Positions 13,852 through 26,253 of a stretch of 64,000 nucleotides of DNA are shown here, one piece after another. This DNA is from Actinomucor elegans (Eukaryota > Mucoromycota > Mucoromycetes > Mucorales > Mucoraceae). The position numbers and the translations under genes are program-made. Where the stretch lies: the NCBI GenBank assembly GCA_026027325.1, contig JAMSLZ010000002.1, positions 2,790,001 to 2,854,000 on the forward strand. The letters are read 5' to 3'. A model generated the notes under the pieces. That model did no database searches and had not been told where the DNA came from. It saw only the letters and a list, made by a program, of their open reading frames with translations. Each line of letters starts with the position of its first letter. Position 1 is the stretch's first letter.

Positions 13852-14400
13852 ATGCAATACACTCATATTCAAATCGAACCAACGCTAAAGACCGAAACAA
13901 AACGAACAAGTTTATATACTTATATTCGTTCTGCACACAAGATGATCAAGACACGTACAGAAATTCGCAAGCATAGAACACTACCCAATGATGCCTATCT
14001 TACTGAAAAGTGTCAATATATTGAAAAGATAGATACAAACAAGGTGGTGCCTCATGTACATACAAACGCTTTATCACCGCCTCCTTCTTGGTCTTGGCGC
14101 CATCAACGTCAATTAGCATTGCCGCCACTTGAAAGTACATCGCCTGTATCATTCAGTGAAGGGGAAGAAGAGGAGGATATGGAGGATCAAGATGATGAGC
14201 TTGAATCGAGTGATGATGAAGACTTTGAACAAGAACAAGAACTGGATAATTATTCGATTACATTACAAAAGTTATCTGGTATAACTTTAGTAGACAGAGT
14301 CAAGAAGAACACGGCTGTATTGATTACTTTATCGCCTTGTGCATTGGCTGCAGCCAATGCTGCTCGACAGAGAAGACAAAGGGCTCGAGTAAATGCCTAA
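13852..14400 (+). CDS. Hypothetical protein with acidic central region, single exon
   Basis: I do not recognise this 182-aa protein. It is an uninterrupted ORF with its own TATA-like promoter. The N-terminal third is basic (Lys/Arg/Thr), a Pro/Trp patch follows (SPPPSWSWRHQRQ), then a very acidic segment (residues about 102-130, with runs such as GEEEEDMEDQDDE), a hydrophobic segment DNYSITLQKLSGITLVDRVK, and a short basic C terminus (ARQRRQRARVNA). There is no signal peptide or membrane helix. The acidic-basic layout resembles nuclear or nucleolar proteins, but no function is assigned. Codon use is like its neighbours, which supports it being real. Confidence 0.65.
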   Translation: MQYTHIQIEPTLKTETKRTSLYTYIRSAHKMIKTRTEIRKHRTLPNDAYLTEKCQYIEKIDTNKVVPHVHTNALSPPPSWSWRHQRQLALPPLESTSPVSFSEGEEEEDMEDQDDELESSDDEDFEQEQELDNYSITLQKLSGITLVDRVKKNTAVLITLSPCALAAANAARQRRQRARVNA

Positions 14401-14801
14401 ACTTGTTTATATTTCGTTACAGCTTATACATAATTTATACATATATATATATATCACACCCTGTTTATTCCATTATACTATTACTTTTATTACTATTATA
14501 CTATTCATGCATTTTGTTGATTTTTCTTTTACTGATAATCTTATTAAACTGTTACATTTTTTTTTGGCTCAGTAAATACATGATACAGTTGTGGCGTTGA
14601 ATGTGCGTTATTTTTACTTTGTACCCTCATCCCAAAATATGGCTGTTAGTGTAACTATGACTTATTGTACTGCGCCCTTGTTAAACCTGTATTATGCTAA
14701 AACGCGCGTCTTATGTATAAGTATATCGAAAAGCTGCTTTAATTAACTACTACTTGGCTGACACCTCGAATTTAAGCTTCTTCTAATTGAAGTCCTCCTA
14801 T

Positions 14802-14841
<40 letters not shown>

Positions 14842-15863
14842 TGTATATGACCAAGGGATCCCTTTAAAAAAACTTGTATTATAAGCATGCAACTCATTTC
14901 CTTGCTTTTGCATATTAAGATCAAGAAACGTTACTGCTCTTGTGTAGTACATCCTCGTTGTATATGATATATGTTTCCCGCACCCGAACAAAAAAGACCT
15001 TGAGATCGATCCTCATGATCTGTATCACACGTGTATTGGTTTAATAACGGTCACTTTCAATCAAAGTTAAACGCATCTTATTCTAAAATAAGTCAAGTGA
15101 TCTCTTTCAGTCAATATATGCCACTGCAGTTGCAGATGCAGATGCAGAACAACTAAATGTTCTTCTTGTCGCCCCTGAATGACTGATTTAATATCTCCTC
15201 TTGAAGCTATTTAGCCGAAAGGTTTAACTTAAAGCCGATTGGACTATAACTTCTACTCCTTTATCATCATCATCCATTCATCACCAGGCTCGTGGCACCT
15301 GTCTACGTTGGTTTATCAATAAACAAGTTGGTTTATTGGAAAAAGCGCGCTAATTCCTATATTTTTGTTTGAGAATAATAGCTCGTTTCTGCTCCACGCC
15401 CAGATTGTGTAAGCAACATACAAAAGCTTTTAATCTTTATGAACTCTAACGCCATCTCATATTAAAGTAGACTGGCGTAAACTAGACCATTGGAAGACTG
15501 GTTTTGTTCTATATCTTGTCCAATGATAGTTGAGTTGCAGTGTTTCCACTTCAAATTGTGGTATTGTATAAAATCACTGTGCAATGGTCCTACCCTTAAC
15601 ATTTCATAATGATTGGCTAGAGAGAGTGCAGCTTTTCAGCCTCTTTAATGCCTCGCCATCACTGCGTAAAACTGCAAAAACCCGTTTAAAAAACATAATA
15701 AAGTTGCTTTATATATCTTATTGTTTTTAAAGCTATATTTGCTCATTGCTAAGCTATATTCTTTTCTTTACAGCGTGTAAATAATAAATGATTGCTATTC
15801 TTCAAGTAAATATATTATTTGAAATGGATGATAGAAAGAAAGTTTAATAGTCTATACAGCACC
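14401..15863. other. Gene-free AT-rich region
   Basis: No ORF with recognisable content. It contains a T34 tract (14805-14838) and ends at the left arm of the large palindrome. A reading frame on the minus strand at 14743-14991 is produced mainly by the homopolymer and is not convincing. Confidence 0.6.
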
Positions 15864-18040
15864 TTAAAATGGCTCATTGTTGAAACCTTACACTCTACAT
15901 ACATATATGGGACAATTCCTTCTCGAATACAATAAAATAAATTCAGTGTGGGGTCACGGGTGAAAGAAGCAAAAAGAGGATATCCCGAGTGTGCTGCTCT
16001 TAATTACCTCGGTAATCATCCATTGGGGGGCCAAATCAGTATGTTGTTTCATGTTAGTGTGTTTTTTTTTTTTTTTTTTTTTTTTTTTTATTTATTTACT
16101 TTTTTTTGTATATCACGAAACTTGTATCCATGTTTAGGTACCCTTTCATATTATCAAAAAAAAAGAAGGAATCATTGAGATTTCAACTGAGTAACCGATC
16201 CATTCTATTGGGTGGCCATGATTGATTTCAGTTCAGCCTGGAGTCAAGATAGATGCTTCAATTTCGAACACACAATAATAAGCACGATACTCTTTCAAAT
16301 GATACAAGTTTTATAAGCGTACATAACCTGCAATAAGTGCTAGAGACTGATATAGTTTGTTACAATGCTGAAAGTAATCCGGGGTTTCGATGAATCATTC
16401 GGTCAGATTTACAAAGTCTCTTGTAGATCAATTGTTAACTGAGATAGCGCCATAACTTTTGGGTAGTAGGCAAACCCCTGTACTCGGATTGTAATTCACT
16501 AGTTGCCCTGAAATAGTATCTTCCATAGAAAATGCTAGAGGGGAATATATGCTGAAAAGGTTCATTTAAAGCGGCGATTTGAATGGCATGAATGATATGC
16601 CAATTCAAACCATTACACCAATCCACCTCTTCTACTACTTTCATGCACCAATGATAAACTGGGAAATAGTGTTTTCATCTCCAACTAACGTAGTGATGCT
16701 ATATTTTAAATATTCACTTGTTGCTTTCTAAAAATTGGCTTGTATTTTTATGACCTATCGTTCTTTTAACTCGAAAAAAGTGGTTTTTATTATACAGGTA
16801 AAGAATTTACGTTTATTCTTTTTAATCAAGCCATCATCTAGATAAGATACGGGATGGTTGATAAGTCCCCGGAAATGGTCCAGTATGATTCGGTAGGATT
16901 TACGGTAATCTCTTAAGGTACAACACTTGTTCATTTTTGTATTAAAAATAAAACAGTTAAAGATAAAGCTTTAATTATGGCTTCTGCAGCTTCTGCACTA
17001 ACTCTCTTAATAACTCCAGAGGTGGTCTCCAAGTAAATGAGAATATCTCATACTTGACCTAACTGCTTATCACAAATGATTACAATCGAATTTTTATCTT
17101 CAAATAAGGAGAGCAAATAGGAGATACAGCGGCTGATGTGTTTTTTGTTTGATTCCATATATTTGGAAATGCTTTATCTTGCTAGCTTTCCTTTGTTTAA
17201 TGAACACTGCGCAACATCTTTTAATAAGTAACATAGGCGTACTTTTGGTACCACTATTTACCCTATAAGAATTCACAATACTAGAAACTGTCCTTAGAAT
17301 ATTACTCATGTTATAGATACATGTTGAGGATTCTCTACTAAATGTGTAAGTTGATAGTCTATCGAAATTTGATTTAATATGCTATAATTGGAAACCTATT
17401 GTTGATGATCGATCGATTAAGATGATTCGAACAAGCAATAAGATTTGGGGTCCCCTTTATTAAATATATGAGGAAGTCTCCATAGCAAAGAAAGATAGGT
17501 CTCTATATATTCAGCAGTCCGGATTGAGGCTCACCAATGTACATTTAACTCACACCATTAAGAGCGTACCCTGTGTTATGGTGATAACTTTAAGCGCCAT
17601 AGTAATATATCATCGATTACCATTAGGGAATGATTGATTTAAGACCTTACATGCGAGTATTAATCATGTATCAAGGATACTGGTAAATATTTTATAGCAT
17701 GTGGGTTATATAATAAGTTATCACTGAGCATTTATCTAGGAGGTTAAAGATACACGATTAATAACATGAACCATGGTATGGATCAGTAGCCAAAAGAAGA
17801 ATATACTCGTTAATAGTGAAGAAAATGAAACACATGTGTATTTCGAATTAAATTTTCTAGCTGCATATTACTTCTTGGCAAAAGTCAAAAGAATCTTTTG
17901 ATATAAAGATGTGAGGTATTACTGTTAGGGTTAAAGTTGCGAGTACCTAGGCCAAGTTCTGGTTTAAAGGGGTTGTCAACTCTAATACTAAATGTAGTCA
18001 AGGCATTCAACTTTTGGGTATATCAAAAATAATGTGTTGA

Positions 18041-18077
<37 letters not shown>

Positions 18078-20000
18078 ATTTGTTGTCCCTACTTGGATAC
18101 AAATATGCTTTTCAATCAATCAATGATCTAGGTGAAATAATAAATTCATAAACATGGCTCTTTACGACTTGATTAATGCTTTGGTTATTCTCCCTTGGGA
18201 ATCGATGCTTTATTCATTATCAGATAGCAATTGCATGTCTATTTGTACCTATTGAGTTTAACAAGATATCCCTTAAAAATTTCGTATAATCATTATCCCT
18301 ATCTTTGATTTTCTTTTCATTCAAACGCTAACTACAGAAACAATAAATGAAGGTAAGGCTAATACACTGCCACTAGCTTTCTCCGCGGCATAAACTGCAA
18401 TACGATCTAAGATAGTATGTGTCGCTACTATTCAATTTAGACCATAAACAAATGAAGTCTGATCCTATGATGTCTAATCCCGAGGCTCTTTTCATGTTTA
18501 TTACCCCTATTGCCCATTTATATCTTTTTTCTTATTGATCGATCGTTATTTTGTTTTACAGACTGATGCCCGCGCTTTCTTAAAAATAAAATTTATAAAA
18601 TTGTGAACTGTGAACTGAGAGTTTAGCAATATTTGATACTCAAATTGTTTAACGGGATTATCTACTGCTTTCTCGATGGTTGTAGAAGGTTGTTATAGAA
18701 TAAATTAATTAATTTTTTTTTGCGCTAGATGTACAATATCTTTTGATTTCCTCATCCCTCATGTATAGAAATGCTATCTTGATTATATTTGTATCCAATC
18801 CATAAACTCTGAAAAGCGTATACATTTGTAGTTCAAAATTCAATATAAAAATGTGAAAAAAAATGCAGGCCACGAATACTTAATAGCACAAGAGGTATTT
18901 ATACTTCCACTACGACAAAGTCCTCTAGAATGAAGATATTATTTATTCCCTTTACTAAAAGGTCGTATCTTATAATTCAATATTAGAACACTATAAATTA
19001 TCAAGTCTACTTATATCATCAATATATCCAATTTCAAGCTATGTGTGGAAGTTTTGAGTCTCTGTCGAGTTTCCTCCAACTGACCATAAAATATGTGACC
19101 AGTAGTTTGTCATAAAAAAAAATAGAAATATGACAAGTGAATATTTAAAATATAGCATCACTACGTTAGTTGGAGATGAAAACACTATTTCCCAGTTTAT
19201 CATTGGTGCATGAAAGTAGTAGAAGAGGTGGATTGGTGTAATGGTTTGAATTGGCATATCATTCATGCCATTCAAATCGCCGCTTTAAATGAACCTTTTC
19301 AGCATATATTCCCCTCTAGCATTTTCTATGGAAGATACTATTTCAGGGCAACTAGTGAATTACAATCCGAGTACAGGGGTTTGCCTACTACCCAAAAGTT
19401 ATGGCGCTATCTCAGTTAACAATTGATCTACAAGAGACTTTGTAAATCTGACCGAATGATTCATCGAAACCCCGGATTACTTTCAGCATTGTAACAAACT
19501 ATATCAGTCTCTAGCACTTATTGCAGGTTATGTACGCTTATAAAACTTGTATCATTTGAAAGAGTATCGTGCTTATTATTGTGTGTTCGAAATTGAAGCA
19601 TCTATCTTGACTCCAGGCTGAACTGAAATCAATCATGGCCACCCAATAGAATGGATCGGTTACTCAGTTGAAATCTCAATGATTCCTTCTTTTTTTAAGG
19701 AAAGAGTTGATAATATGAAAGGGTACCTAAACATGGATACAAGTTTCGTGATATACAAAAAAAAGTAAATAAATAAAAAAAAAAAAAAAAAAAAAAAAAA
19801 AACACACTAACATGAAACAACATACTGATTTGGCCCCCCAATGGATGATTACCGAGGTAATTAAGAGCAGCACACTCGGGATATCCTCTTTTTGCTTCTT
19901 TCACCCGTGACCCCACACTGAATTTATTTTATTGTATTCAAGAAGGAATTGTCCCATATATGTATGTAGAGTGTAAGGTTTCAACAATGAGCCATTTTAA
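15864..20000. repeat. 4.1-kb palindrome: two near-identical 0.86-kb inverted arms around a 2.4-kb loop
   Basis: The left arm (15864-16721) and right arm (19133-20000) are reverse complements over their whole length. They share the short frames starting KVVEEVDWCNGLNW and GSRVKEAKRGYPEC, and even a 28-base homopolymer (T28 at 16062-16089, A28 at 19775-19802). I can see only isolated differences: C/T near 15924 and a short CTCTTTCCTTA-type difference near 16160/19698. The loop (16722-19132) has no convincing ORF. The right arm stops 13 bp from the stop codon of the DEP-RGS gene. It may be a foldback-type transposon or a recent inverted duplication kept uniform by gene conversion; no target-site duplication was identified. 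Confidence 0.85.
16722..19132. other. Loop of the palindrome, no gene seen
   Basis: AT-rich, with many stops in all frames. It contains a T33 tract at 18044-18076. A 69-codon minus-strand frame at 17100-17309 has no recognisable motif. If the palindrome is a transposon, any transposase once here is beyond recognition. Confidence 0.6.
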
Positions 20001-20012
20001 TGCTACAATTGA

Positions 20013-21976
20013 TTAATGTCTTTGGTGATCCATCCTTTGGGCCGAGAACGCTCTAGTCATTAGAGCCATGTCTTCATCGCTACTACTATCTTCTTCTTCT
20101 TGACGTTCTTTCTGTGCAATCAACTCTTTATATTTATCAGTTTTAATAAACTTGGGTACTGAATCCTCTGCCATCATACAACAAACGTGATCGTTGACTC
20201 TACTCAACATTTGTAATAAGGTATTCAAGCACTGTTCTGGTGAAATACCTCGCAAAGTAACAATCTGCTGCTTGGTTGCTTGCGGAGACATCAACAAAGT
20301 CTTTGGTTGACTTGGTACTGCAGAAATAGGAGGGGCTGTAGTAATAGGCGATACAAAATACACTACATTAGACGGTGGTGGCTGGTTCACTACTGCAAAT
20401 ACGTTAGCCACATATGAAGTGATTTGCTGATGCAATGTATGGTCAATATTAACGTCGGCTGTAGCATTGGAGCCTAAATACGTCTCGTATATGGAATAGC
20501 ACGCTGCAATCTGATCCAATACTGATTCGTTGTTTTTTGAAAGCAGTTTATGATGATCTACCCAAAAGCTCATGTTTTCTGCACAATAATTAGCCCGTAA
20601 AAATTCACGAAAATACATGCGCAAGAGCGGGGTTTCTAAGATCTGCTTAAGACGATTCCATTGTGAATTGTCCTTTGTTGTGAAGGCAATAGAATCAGTA
20701 GTGATAGACATGCTGGGCGGGCGTTGCAAGTGAATGTGTATAGGGCGCTGCTGTCCTATTATTGGTTGTGATGGCGATGCAATAACTGTTTCATTGGAAA
20801 TACTACTGCTGATACTAGAAGCTATCGCCAAAGAATCTTGTCGGATCATCTCAGTAGAAGGCTCTTCATATTTTTTAAATAATTCGTTCTGGCTATCTTG
20901 TGTACGCTTTCGAGTTCGCACTGGTGGTGTTACCATGGGGCTTCGTCGCAAGCTTTTATCAGTGCTTGAATCGGAATCCAAGGAAATGCCACTCTGATCG
21001 TCATTTTGTTTAGTATCAGATGATATCTTCCAACCTGTAACAATGCATCCTCGTTCTGTTACGTAATAAATGGCATCGCGGTCTGTATTAAAGAACATGT
21101 TATGATTAGACTTGCCATAATGTCTTTTATCCGCTTTATCAAGCACTTGAGCAATCCAACCAAACAAGACAAATTCAGAAGCTACACTTTCTGCTTCCTC
21201 ACGACATGTCACAGTCAATCGATCACAGAGCCACTCAATGCATAGCGAGCCTACAAAGGTATATTGAAACATGGCTAATCGACTCTTTTCAATACCGCTA
21301 AATTCATCCACCATTAAAGAATCGCGAGGCAAACTCGCCATCATGGCTTTAAATGTAGCTGTCATATTCGGTCGTGAAAACGTAATTTGATCATCATTAT
21401 CGTTCAATCGATCTAATGACAACAAACGGCCACCACCGCTACCCCCTAATCCTTGCAATGCTACCTTTAACGTATCACTCATATCAACTTGTGTATCATT
21501 TGTAAACTCTTCTAAAACGCATTTGCCCTTAAGTGTAGGGCACCAGAGCCCTTTATCCTTGACGGTACAGTTAGTGGGATCTGTTGCGCTCATGATTAAG
21601 CGTGCTGATAGAAACTGTTGAATAAGGCTTTTAGCACTATTATAATCCATGCTAAACGTAGTCGTAGTGCGCGTGGCTACAAGACGTGATGGATTGAGAG
21701 GATCTGTATTGCGATGGACATGGATAAATACCAATGAAGACATGACTTTGGCAGCTTCGTCAGTCGTGAATGTATAAGGATAAGTACGGAACAAGATGCG
21801 GTGATCTGTCAGATTGATTTGTAATAATACAGCTGCGAACATATCATACAAGTCCTACATGATATTAATAAAGACGAATTAACTACTTCATATCTTACTT
21901 TGGTGTAAGGTCTGCCCTTTGTCGTAACTCGCATTGTTGATGTGTATGTTGAAAGACTGGTGTCTGTCTTTGGCAT
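20013..21976 (-). CDS. DEP and RGS domain G-protein regulator (Sst2/FlbA-like)
   Basis: A negative regulator of heterotrimeric G-protein signalling, accelerating GTP hydrolysis on G-alpha. Exons on the minus strand are 21976-21899 and 21854-20013 (639 aa). The small first exon supplies MRVTTKGRPYTK, which joins DLYDMFAAVLLQINLTDHR, the conserved start of the fungal-DR/DEP region. A DEP domain lies around residues 205-290 (TFVGSLCIEWLCDRL, FNTDRDAIYYV). After a Ser/Thr-rich linker with basic patches comes an RGS domain from about 425 (ILETPLLRMYFREFLRANYC, ENMSFWVDHHKLL) with an insertion containing Pro-rich sequence. This DEP-RGS order is that of yeast Sst2 and Aspergillus FlbA. The 3' end abuts the palindrome, so its 3' UTR is probably repeat-derived. 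Confidence 0.92.
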
Positions 21977-22339
21977 GATGTTAATTGATAAAGAGCAAAG
22001 AAAAAAAACAAAAAAAACAACAGGTACCGTTATTAATGTAAATGATTAAGGAGTGAACAGTGTATTTTTTTCATTGGCCAGTATCAAGGTTGCAGCAATT
22101 TTAGTTTGTATTTCATTAATAACAGCTCACTTTCAAGCATATAACTAAAACAATTGACGCGTAAATAAAGTGTATTGTAATACAAAAGCAAGTATGCGTT
22201 TTGATAATCTCGTCATTTGACACTTTTGTGTCATAAATCGTACGATTTCTGTAACGATATTCAAAAATCTATACATAACTAAGCCTTTATTTTATTTTTT
22301 GAAGTATCAATACTAGATTATCAAACAGGTTATTTTATA

Positions 22340-22891
22340 GAGTGGTGCTATTTGGACGGCAAAATCTGACTGCGAAGAGATTCCAACTAAATCGGGGTTG
22401 AATAGTGCTGTCCGCTATATTGATGAAATATAATACTGTAGACGTAAAAAAAAAGTGCTTAAGAATTCAACTTTTTTTATGGCCAAGTCATTCGGTTTGA
22501 GGCATAAAGAGGTGTAGTTCAGTAATTTGATATAAATAGACAGCAAAAGAAAGTTTATTAAGAAAATTGATAGAGACAAATAGACTTTTAATAAAAATGA
22601 GATACAAAGTTGAATCCTATTAAATTCAACTGTTAAAAAAGTAAAGAGGCTGGTAGCCTTCACTGAAACTCATCATGATTATTATTTAGAACGTAGATAA
22701 GAATCCAAAATTATTTACTTAATTCTGAAACTTATTTCTAGTATAGAAAAGTTGAATTCTTAGGCACTTTTTTTTTTTTACGTTTACAAGTATTATATTT
22801 CATCAATATAGCGGACAGCACTATTCAAACCTGATTTAGTTGGAATCTCTTCGCAGTCAGATTTTGCCGTCCAAATAGCATCATCCTACTT
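22340..22891. mobile_element. MITE with about 140-bp terminal inverted repeats, TA-flanked
   Basis: The left end (22340-22477) and right end (about 22745-22891) are inverted copies containing TGCTATTTGGACGG, AATCTGACTGCGAAGAGATT and CGCTATATTGATGAAATATA. The inner edges of the arms end in AAGAATTCAACTTTT. Both outer edges are flanked by TA (22338-22339 and 22892-22893), the target site of Tc1/mariner elements. The roughly 270-bp interior has no coding capacity. It is therefore a non-autonomous element. A decayed mariner-type transposase lies 0.8 kb away, though nothing links the two directly. Confidence 0.75.
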
Positions 22892-23734
22892 TATACAGTC
22901 CAAGCCACGCTTAATTGTCAAGATGATGAGAATATCCTTTGATGTGACATATTTGGTTAGAAAAATGAAGATTATAAAACATCAAACTTGAATCATGTAT
23001 TAAATATATCATAATTAAATTCTAGTCCTGTTAAATGCAACTTATTCTTAACATGGATTACCTAAGGTGTTTTGATCGGCATCTGAATGTTTATCATCAT
23101 CTTAGTCTTGTATTATTTTAACATAATCAACCTTATAAAAAAAAAATAGAAAAAATATATATGTACACTTTGGGATTAGAATTTCATAGACTTTCTGTTC
23201 ATCATGCCTCTACAAGACTACTTTAACTTTCAAATAAATGATCCAAACCTACATTACTCTTCATTGAACGAATTCTAATCATTTTATTAGTTGGTGACGT
23301 TTTAACTGCTTTTTATTATTATTATTAATACTAGAAGCTCGCTTTGAACCAGGAAAGAAAGATCAAATCGCTTTTGCTAATAACAAGACATACACATCCA
23401 AAAAAAAAAAGATAAATTTATTTAGATTGTGCAGAATTAAATTGTATATCAAGTAGTGTAAATAGCTTATTATACTCTCGCAAATCCAGATAGATTTTGC
23501 CTAATTTTTAAAAGACAGCCATCATAACTCATGCATTTGAGATAGGAAAAATACAAAAAAATATGCAGAACGTGCTTGGAATAAATGCTAGCTTATACCA
23601 TGATAAATAATGCCATCAGAGTGTCATATTGACTATCACATATAATACAACTGGATTAAATTATAAATTCCCGCATTTTTTTAATCTCTACAATGCCTTA
23701 CACTATTTGATTAGTAGTTTTCATTCTGAATGAG

Positions 23735-24065
23735 TTGCTGAATTTACTAAAACTTTATTCAGTGCGATGGATGTTTTGCATAAATATAAATGGTTTAAAA
23801 GTTGTTATATTGTGGTAGATAACGCGCCTATCTACAAGAATTGGTACTGAAAAAGATGTCAATAGCCGTGAATATGGCTACAAATATGCTTCACTTTATT
23901 CGCTCGAGCTGAAATTTGATTGAACGGGTCTAATTTGATTGCAAAAGAAGACTGAAGAAGAGCTATTGAAACGAGAGACTTTGCCTCCAAAAGTACATAG
24001 TGCTTGTAATAGTAGTATAATAGTGTCTTCTCCTACATGTTTCATTTCCCATGTTCATTGAAACC
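23735..24065 (+). pseudogene. Decayed Tc1/mariner-type DDE transposase fragment
   Basis: Translation of the plus strand with several stops and frame changes gives the C-terminal catalytic part of a mariner-like transposase. A frame with FTKTLFSAMDVLHKY leads into YIVVDNAPIYKN, matching the typical (V/M)DNAPIH catalytic-Asp motif. A further frame carries KEDEEELLKRETLPP and a C-terminal FISHVH-like end. Stops within and between these pieces show it is dead. No intact N-terminal helix-turn-helix is visible upstream. Confidence 0.7.
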
Positions 24066-24274
24066 ATAATTCACCACAGTTAACTACCCATAAAAATCTT
24101 TCCCGGTCTATACTATAGGCCTTTGTGTCGATCCCAATTCAATATCGCATCTACCGAGTTTCCCTTTGTCAGAATGAGTTGCTGCACCTATTTAAACCAT
24201 TGACTGGAATATAATAACAAGTATACTGTATAATAATAGCTAACCTATGAATATTCTTAGGAAGCTTTTTTTTA

Positions 24275-25830
24275 TTAGAAATTCAAGTAAGGCTTATGCG
24301 TAGCATTGTAACTGTCAAGCGCATCCCAGAATTGAGAAACTGTAGCTTTGTCCATATGTCTTTTACTTCTATGAATCTATACAACAGTTCAATTAGTTAG
24401 CCACTTGTTTCAATCTTTATAGCACCTACATTCACTTCTGTCACTGCCCAATCAGATGCTGGAGAATTCACTTTATCAGAGTTCCACTTGGGGTAGAATC
24501 CTTTGACTGAACAAAAAAAGAAAAAAGAAATCACTAATTATTCAACGCAGTTACGATTGCTGTTCCTTACCATTACTGAATAGTTCTACTGGTTTTTCCC
24601 ACTTCCAACCTTTAAACTGCCATAATTGACCTGCAACGAACACGCAACATACGCGATCCCTATATAATGCCATCAGATAATGTGGCAGACAAGTCTTTTG
24701 TAAGTTACTTTACCAATCACTTTGTTTGAATTGTGATACGGAATCCACTACATGGTAAGCTACCGTTTGTCCATTTGCTTTCTTACGCTCCACAGTAACT
24801 CGTTCAGGCTTCTTCAATCCTTCTTCTCTCAATCCTTGAGAATCAACATACCTATAAACATATATTAAATAAGAGATATACTTCAACCTAGAGCTGTTCA
24901 AAACTTACTTTTGGTCTTCTAAGAATTGTTTGATGTTATAAAGTGTGAATTTAGCAGTGGGAGCGGCAGGTACGATAATGAGAGGTATTTTGTCTTTGGC
25001 CGATAGTTTCTGTCCTTTGGCTACTGCTGCTGATTTTGCTGTTGATCCCAAAGCAGCATTAGAGGATTTATGGACTGATGCAACATTTTGAGATACTACA
25101 TAATACATTAGATGCATACTCGTTCTTTTTATCATAAATGCTAGTAATACCTCCAGGTTTTTGGGTCGTGCCTGGACGGCCAGCTGGCGGTACATCTTTG
25201 CCAAGCACTAGCTGTTTAGCTAAATTGATAGCATGAGCGAAATTTTTGGTTCCTTTTAATACTGAAGACCTGGTTACAATTTCACGCTCGCGCGCCAAAA
25301 CTTCTTTGACAGTTTTAAGCGAGTCATCTGACTTGAGTGGGGTCACCTTTTGTTTCTTAGCTGATGTTTCGGCTGAAGCACTGTCATCGATTGATCGTTT
25401 TTCTGTGTGTGTACAGGTTCAGTAACTGTAAAACGATTGTTTTTAGTTTCAACTTACCGCCAGTGCTGGCTACTATGACATTGGGAGATTGATCTACTTT
25501 ACCAGTAAGATAATCTAAAATCTTTCTTCTATCAACAATGGAGACGTGTTCAATGCCTCGAGTTCGACATTCTTTGAAGTAAGCAGAATTATCCAACTGC
25601 GCATTTGCAACTAAGAATATCAATGTTTCCAGAGTATATGTTTCATTATCGGCTGCATTGGTTTTCTTAAAGTTGGTGGGTGTATCGCGTGGAAATGAAG
25701 TGTTTTCATTGAATTGAACAGTCTTGGCATCTGATATATTGGATACAGTTTCATCTGCTTCATTTAGCAAGACCACAGGCTTATTAATAATAGTCGATTC
25801 ACGTAGAAGCGATAAAGGATCGGTTGACAT
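24275..25830 (-). CDS. CDC73: CDC73 / parafibromin, subunit of the Paf1 transcription elongation complex
   Basis: A nuclear Paf1-complex subunit that binds RNA polymerase II and promotes transcription-coupled histone modification. Seven exons on the minus strand: 25830-25458, 25402-25151, 25095-24909, 24851-24714, 24659-24571, 24506-24430 and 24376-24275, giving 405 aa, close to yeast Cdc73 (393). The N terminus MSTDPLSLLRESTI and the FLVANAQL, RRKILDYLTG region match the family. The C-terminal Ras-like domain has [53 protein letters not shown] and HRSKRHMDKATVSQFWDALD. I chose the ATG at 25830 because it gives the conserved start. The 55-bp second intron (25150-25096) is needed to connect the frames and removes a poorly conserved ITSIYDKK reading. 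Confidence 0.93.
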
Positions 25831-26240
25831 GATTGAGTTATATTGAAGAAATGAATAAAACAAAAACAAAAACAAAAAATCCAGTTCAAGTTTAATTACA
25901 GTCGTTCTACTCTCAAATTGAAAAATTTTAGCTAGGTTCGAAAAAATAGTTTATGCTTTTTTTGAATTTAACTCAAAATGTTGCCGAAGCGAAGGCTGAA
26001 AATGTGGTAAATACCCACCCAACATCCTGGTTCTTACAACTCAAAAACCTTTTTTAACTTGCAACACCCTCCCTAAAAAAAAAAAAAAAAAAAAAAAATT
26101 GAATTATATTTAGTCTTTGAAAGATATAGAGAAGAAAAAGGTTTCAAATTTTTATTTATATTTATATGAAAATAAAGCGTGGCTCTGAGAGCATTTACCA
26201 CATTAGAAGCCGGAGCGGAGGCAACTGAGATTGTTATAGG
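25831..26240. other. Intergenic region largely made of a DIRS remnant
   Basis: The first 140 bp are the probable CDC73 promoter (A/T-rich, with repeated CAAAAA). The rest is the DIRS 3' end described separately. Confidence 0.6.
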
Positions 26241-26253
26241 AACGCCCAACAAC
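25977..26253 (+). mobile_element. Truncated, diverged 3' end of a second DIRS-type retrotransposon
   Basis: The order of landmarks equals the 3' end of the intact element at 58-62 kb read in its sense direction. First comes the internal complementary region (AATGTTGCCGAAGCGAAG, then GTGGTAAATACCCACCC), then CTCCCT-like sequence with an A24 tract and TTGAAT, then the inverted terminal repeat (GAAAGATATAGAGAAGAAA, AATAAAGCGTGGCTCTGAGA), then the outer end (CAACTGAGATTGTTATAGGA). The best block is about 85-90% identical by eye to the intact copy. No coding sequence of the element remains here. It overlaps the 3' end of the small secreted-peptide gene. Confidence 0.85.

Larger units (their letters stand above)
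21977..24274. other. Intergenic region with MITE and transposase remains
   Basis: Between the divergent starts of the RGS gene and the 3' end of CDC73. It contains a MITE (22340-22891) and a decayed Tc1/mariner transposase segment (about 23735-24065), described separately. No intact gene. Confidence 0.7.

Noticed and set aside
15835..15863. Extension of the left palindrome arm into a copy of the RGS gene's last codons (ATGGAT..TTAAT similarity)
   Set aside because: Similarity outside TTAAAATGG is too short and gapped to separate from chance.
15948..16178. Short frames inside the palindrome arms
   Set aside because: They occur twice only because the arms are duplicated, include poly-Phe from the homopolymer, and show no family motif.
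25104..25150. CDC73 reading GGITSIYDKKNEY as coding
   Set aside because: Keeping it coding breaks the frame to the next exon; a GT..AG intron of 55 bp restores the conserved frame.
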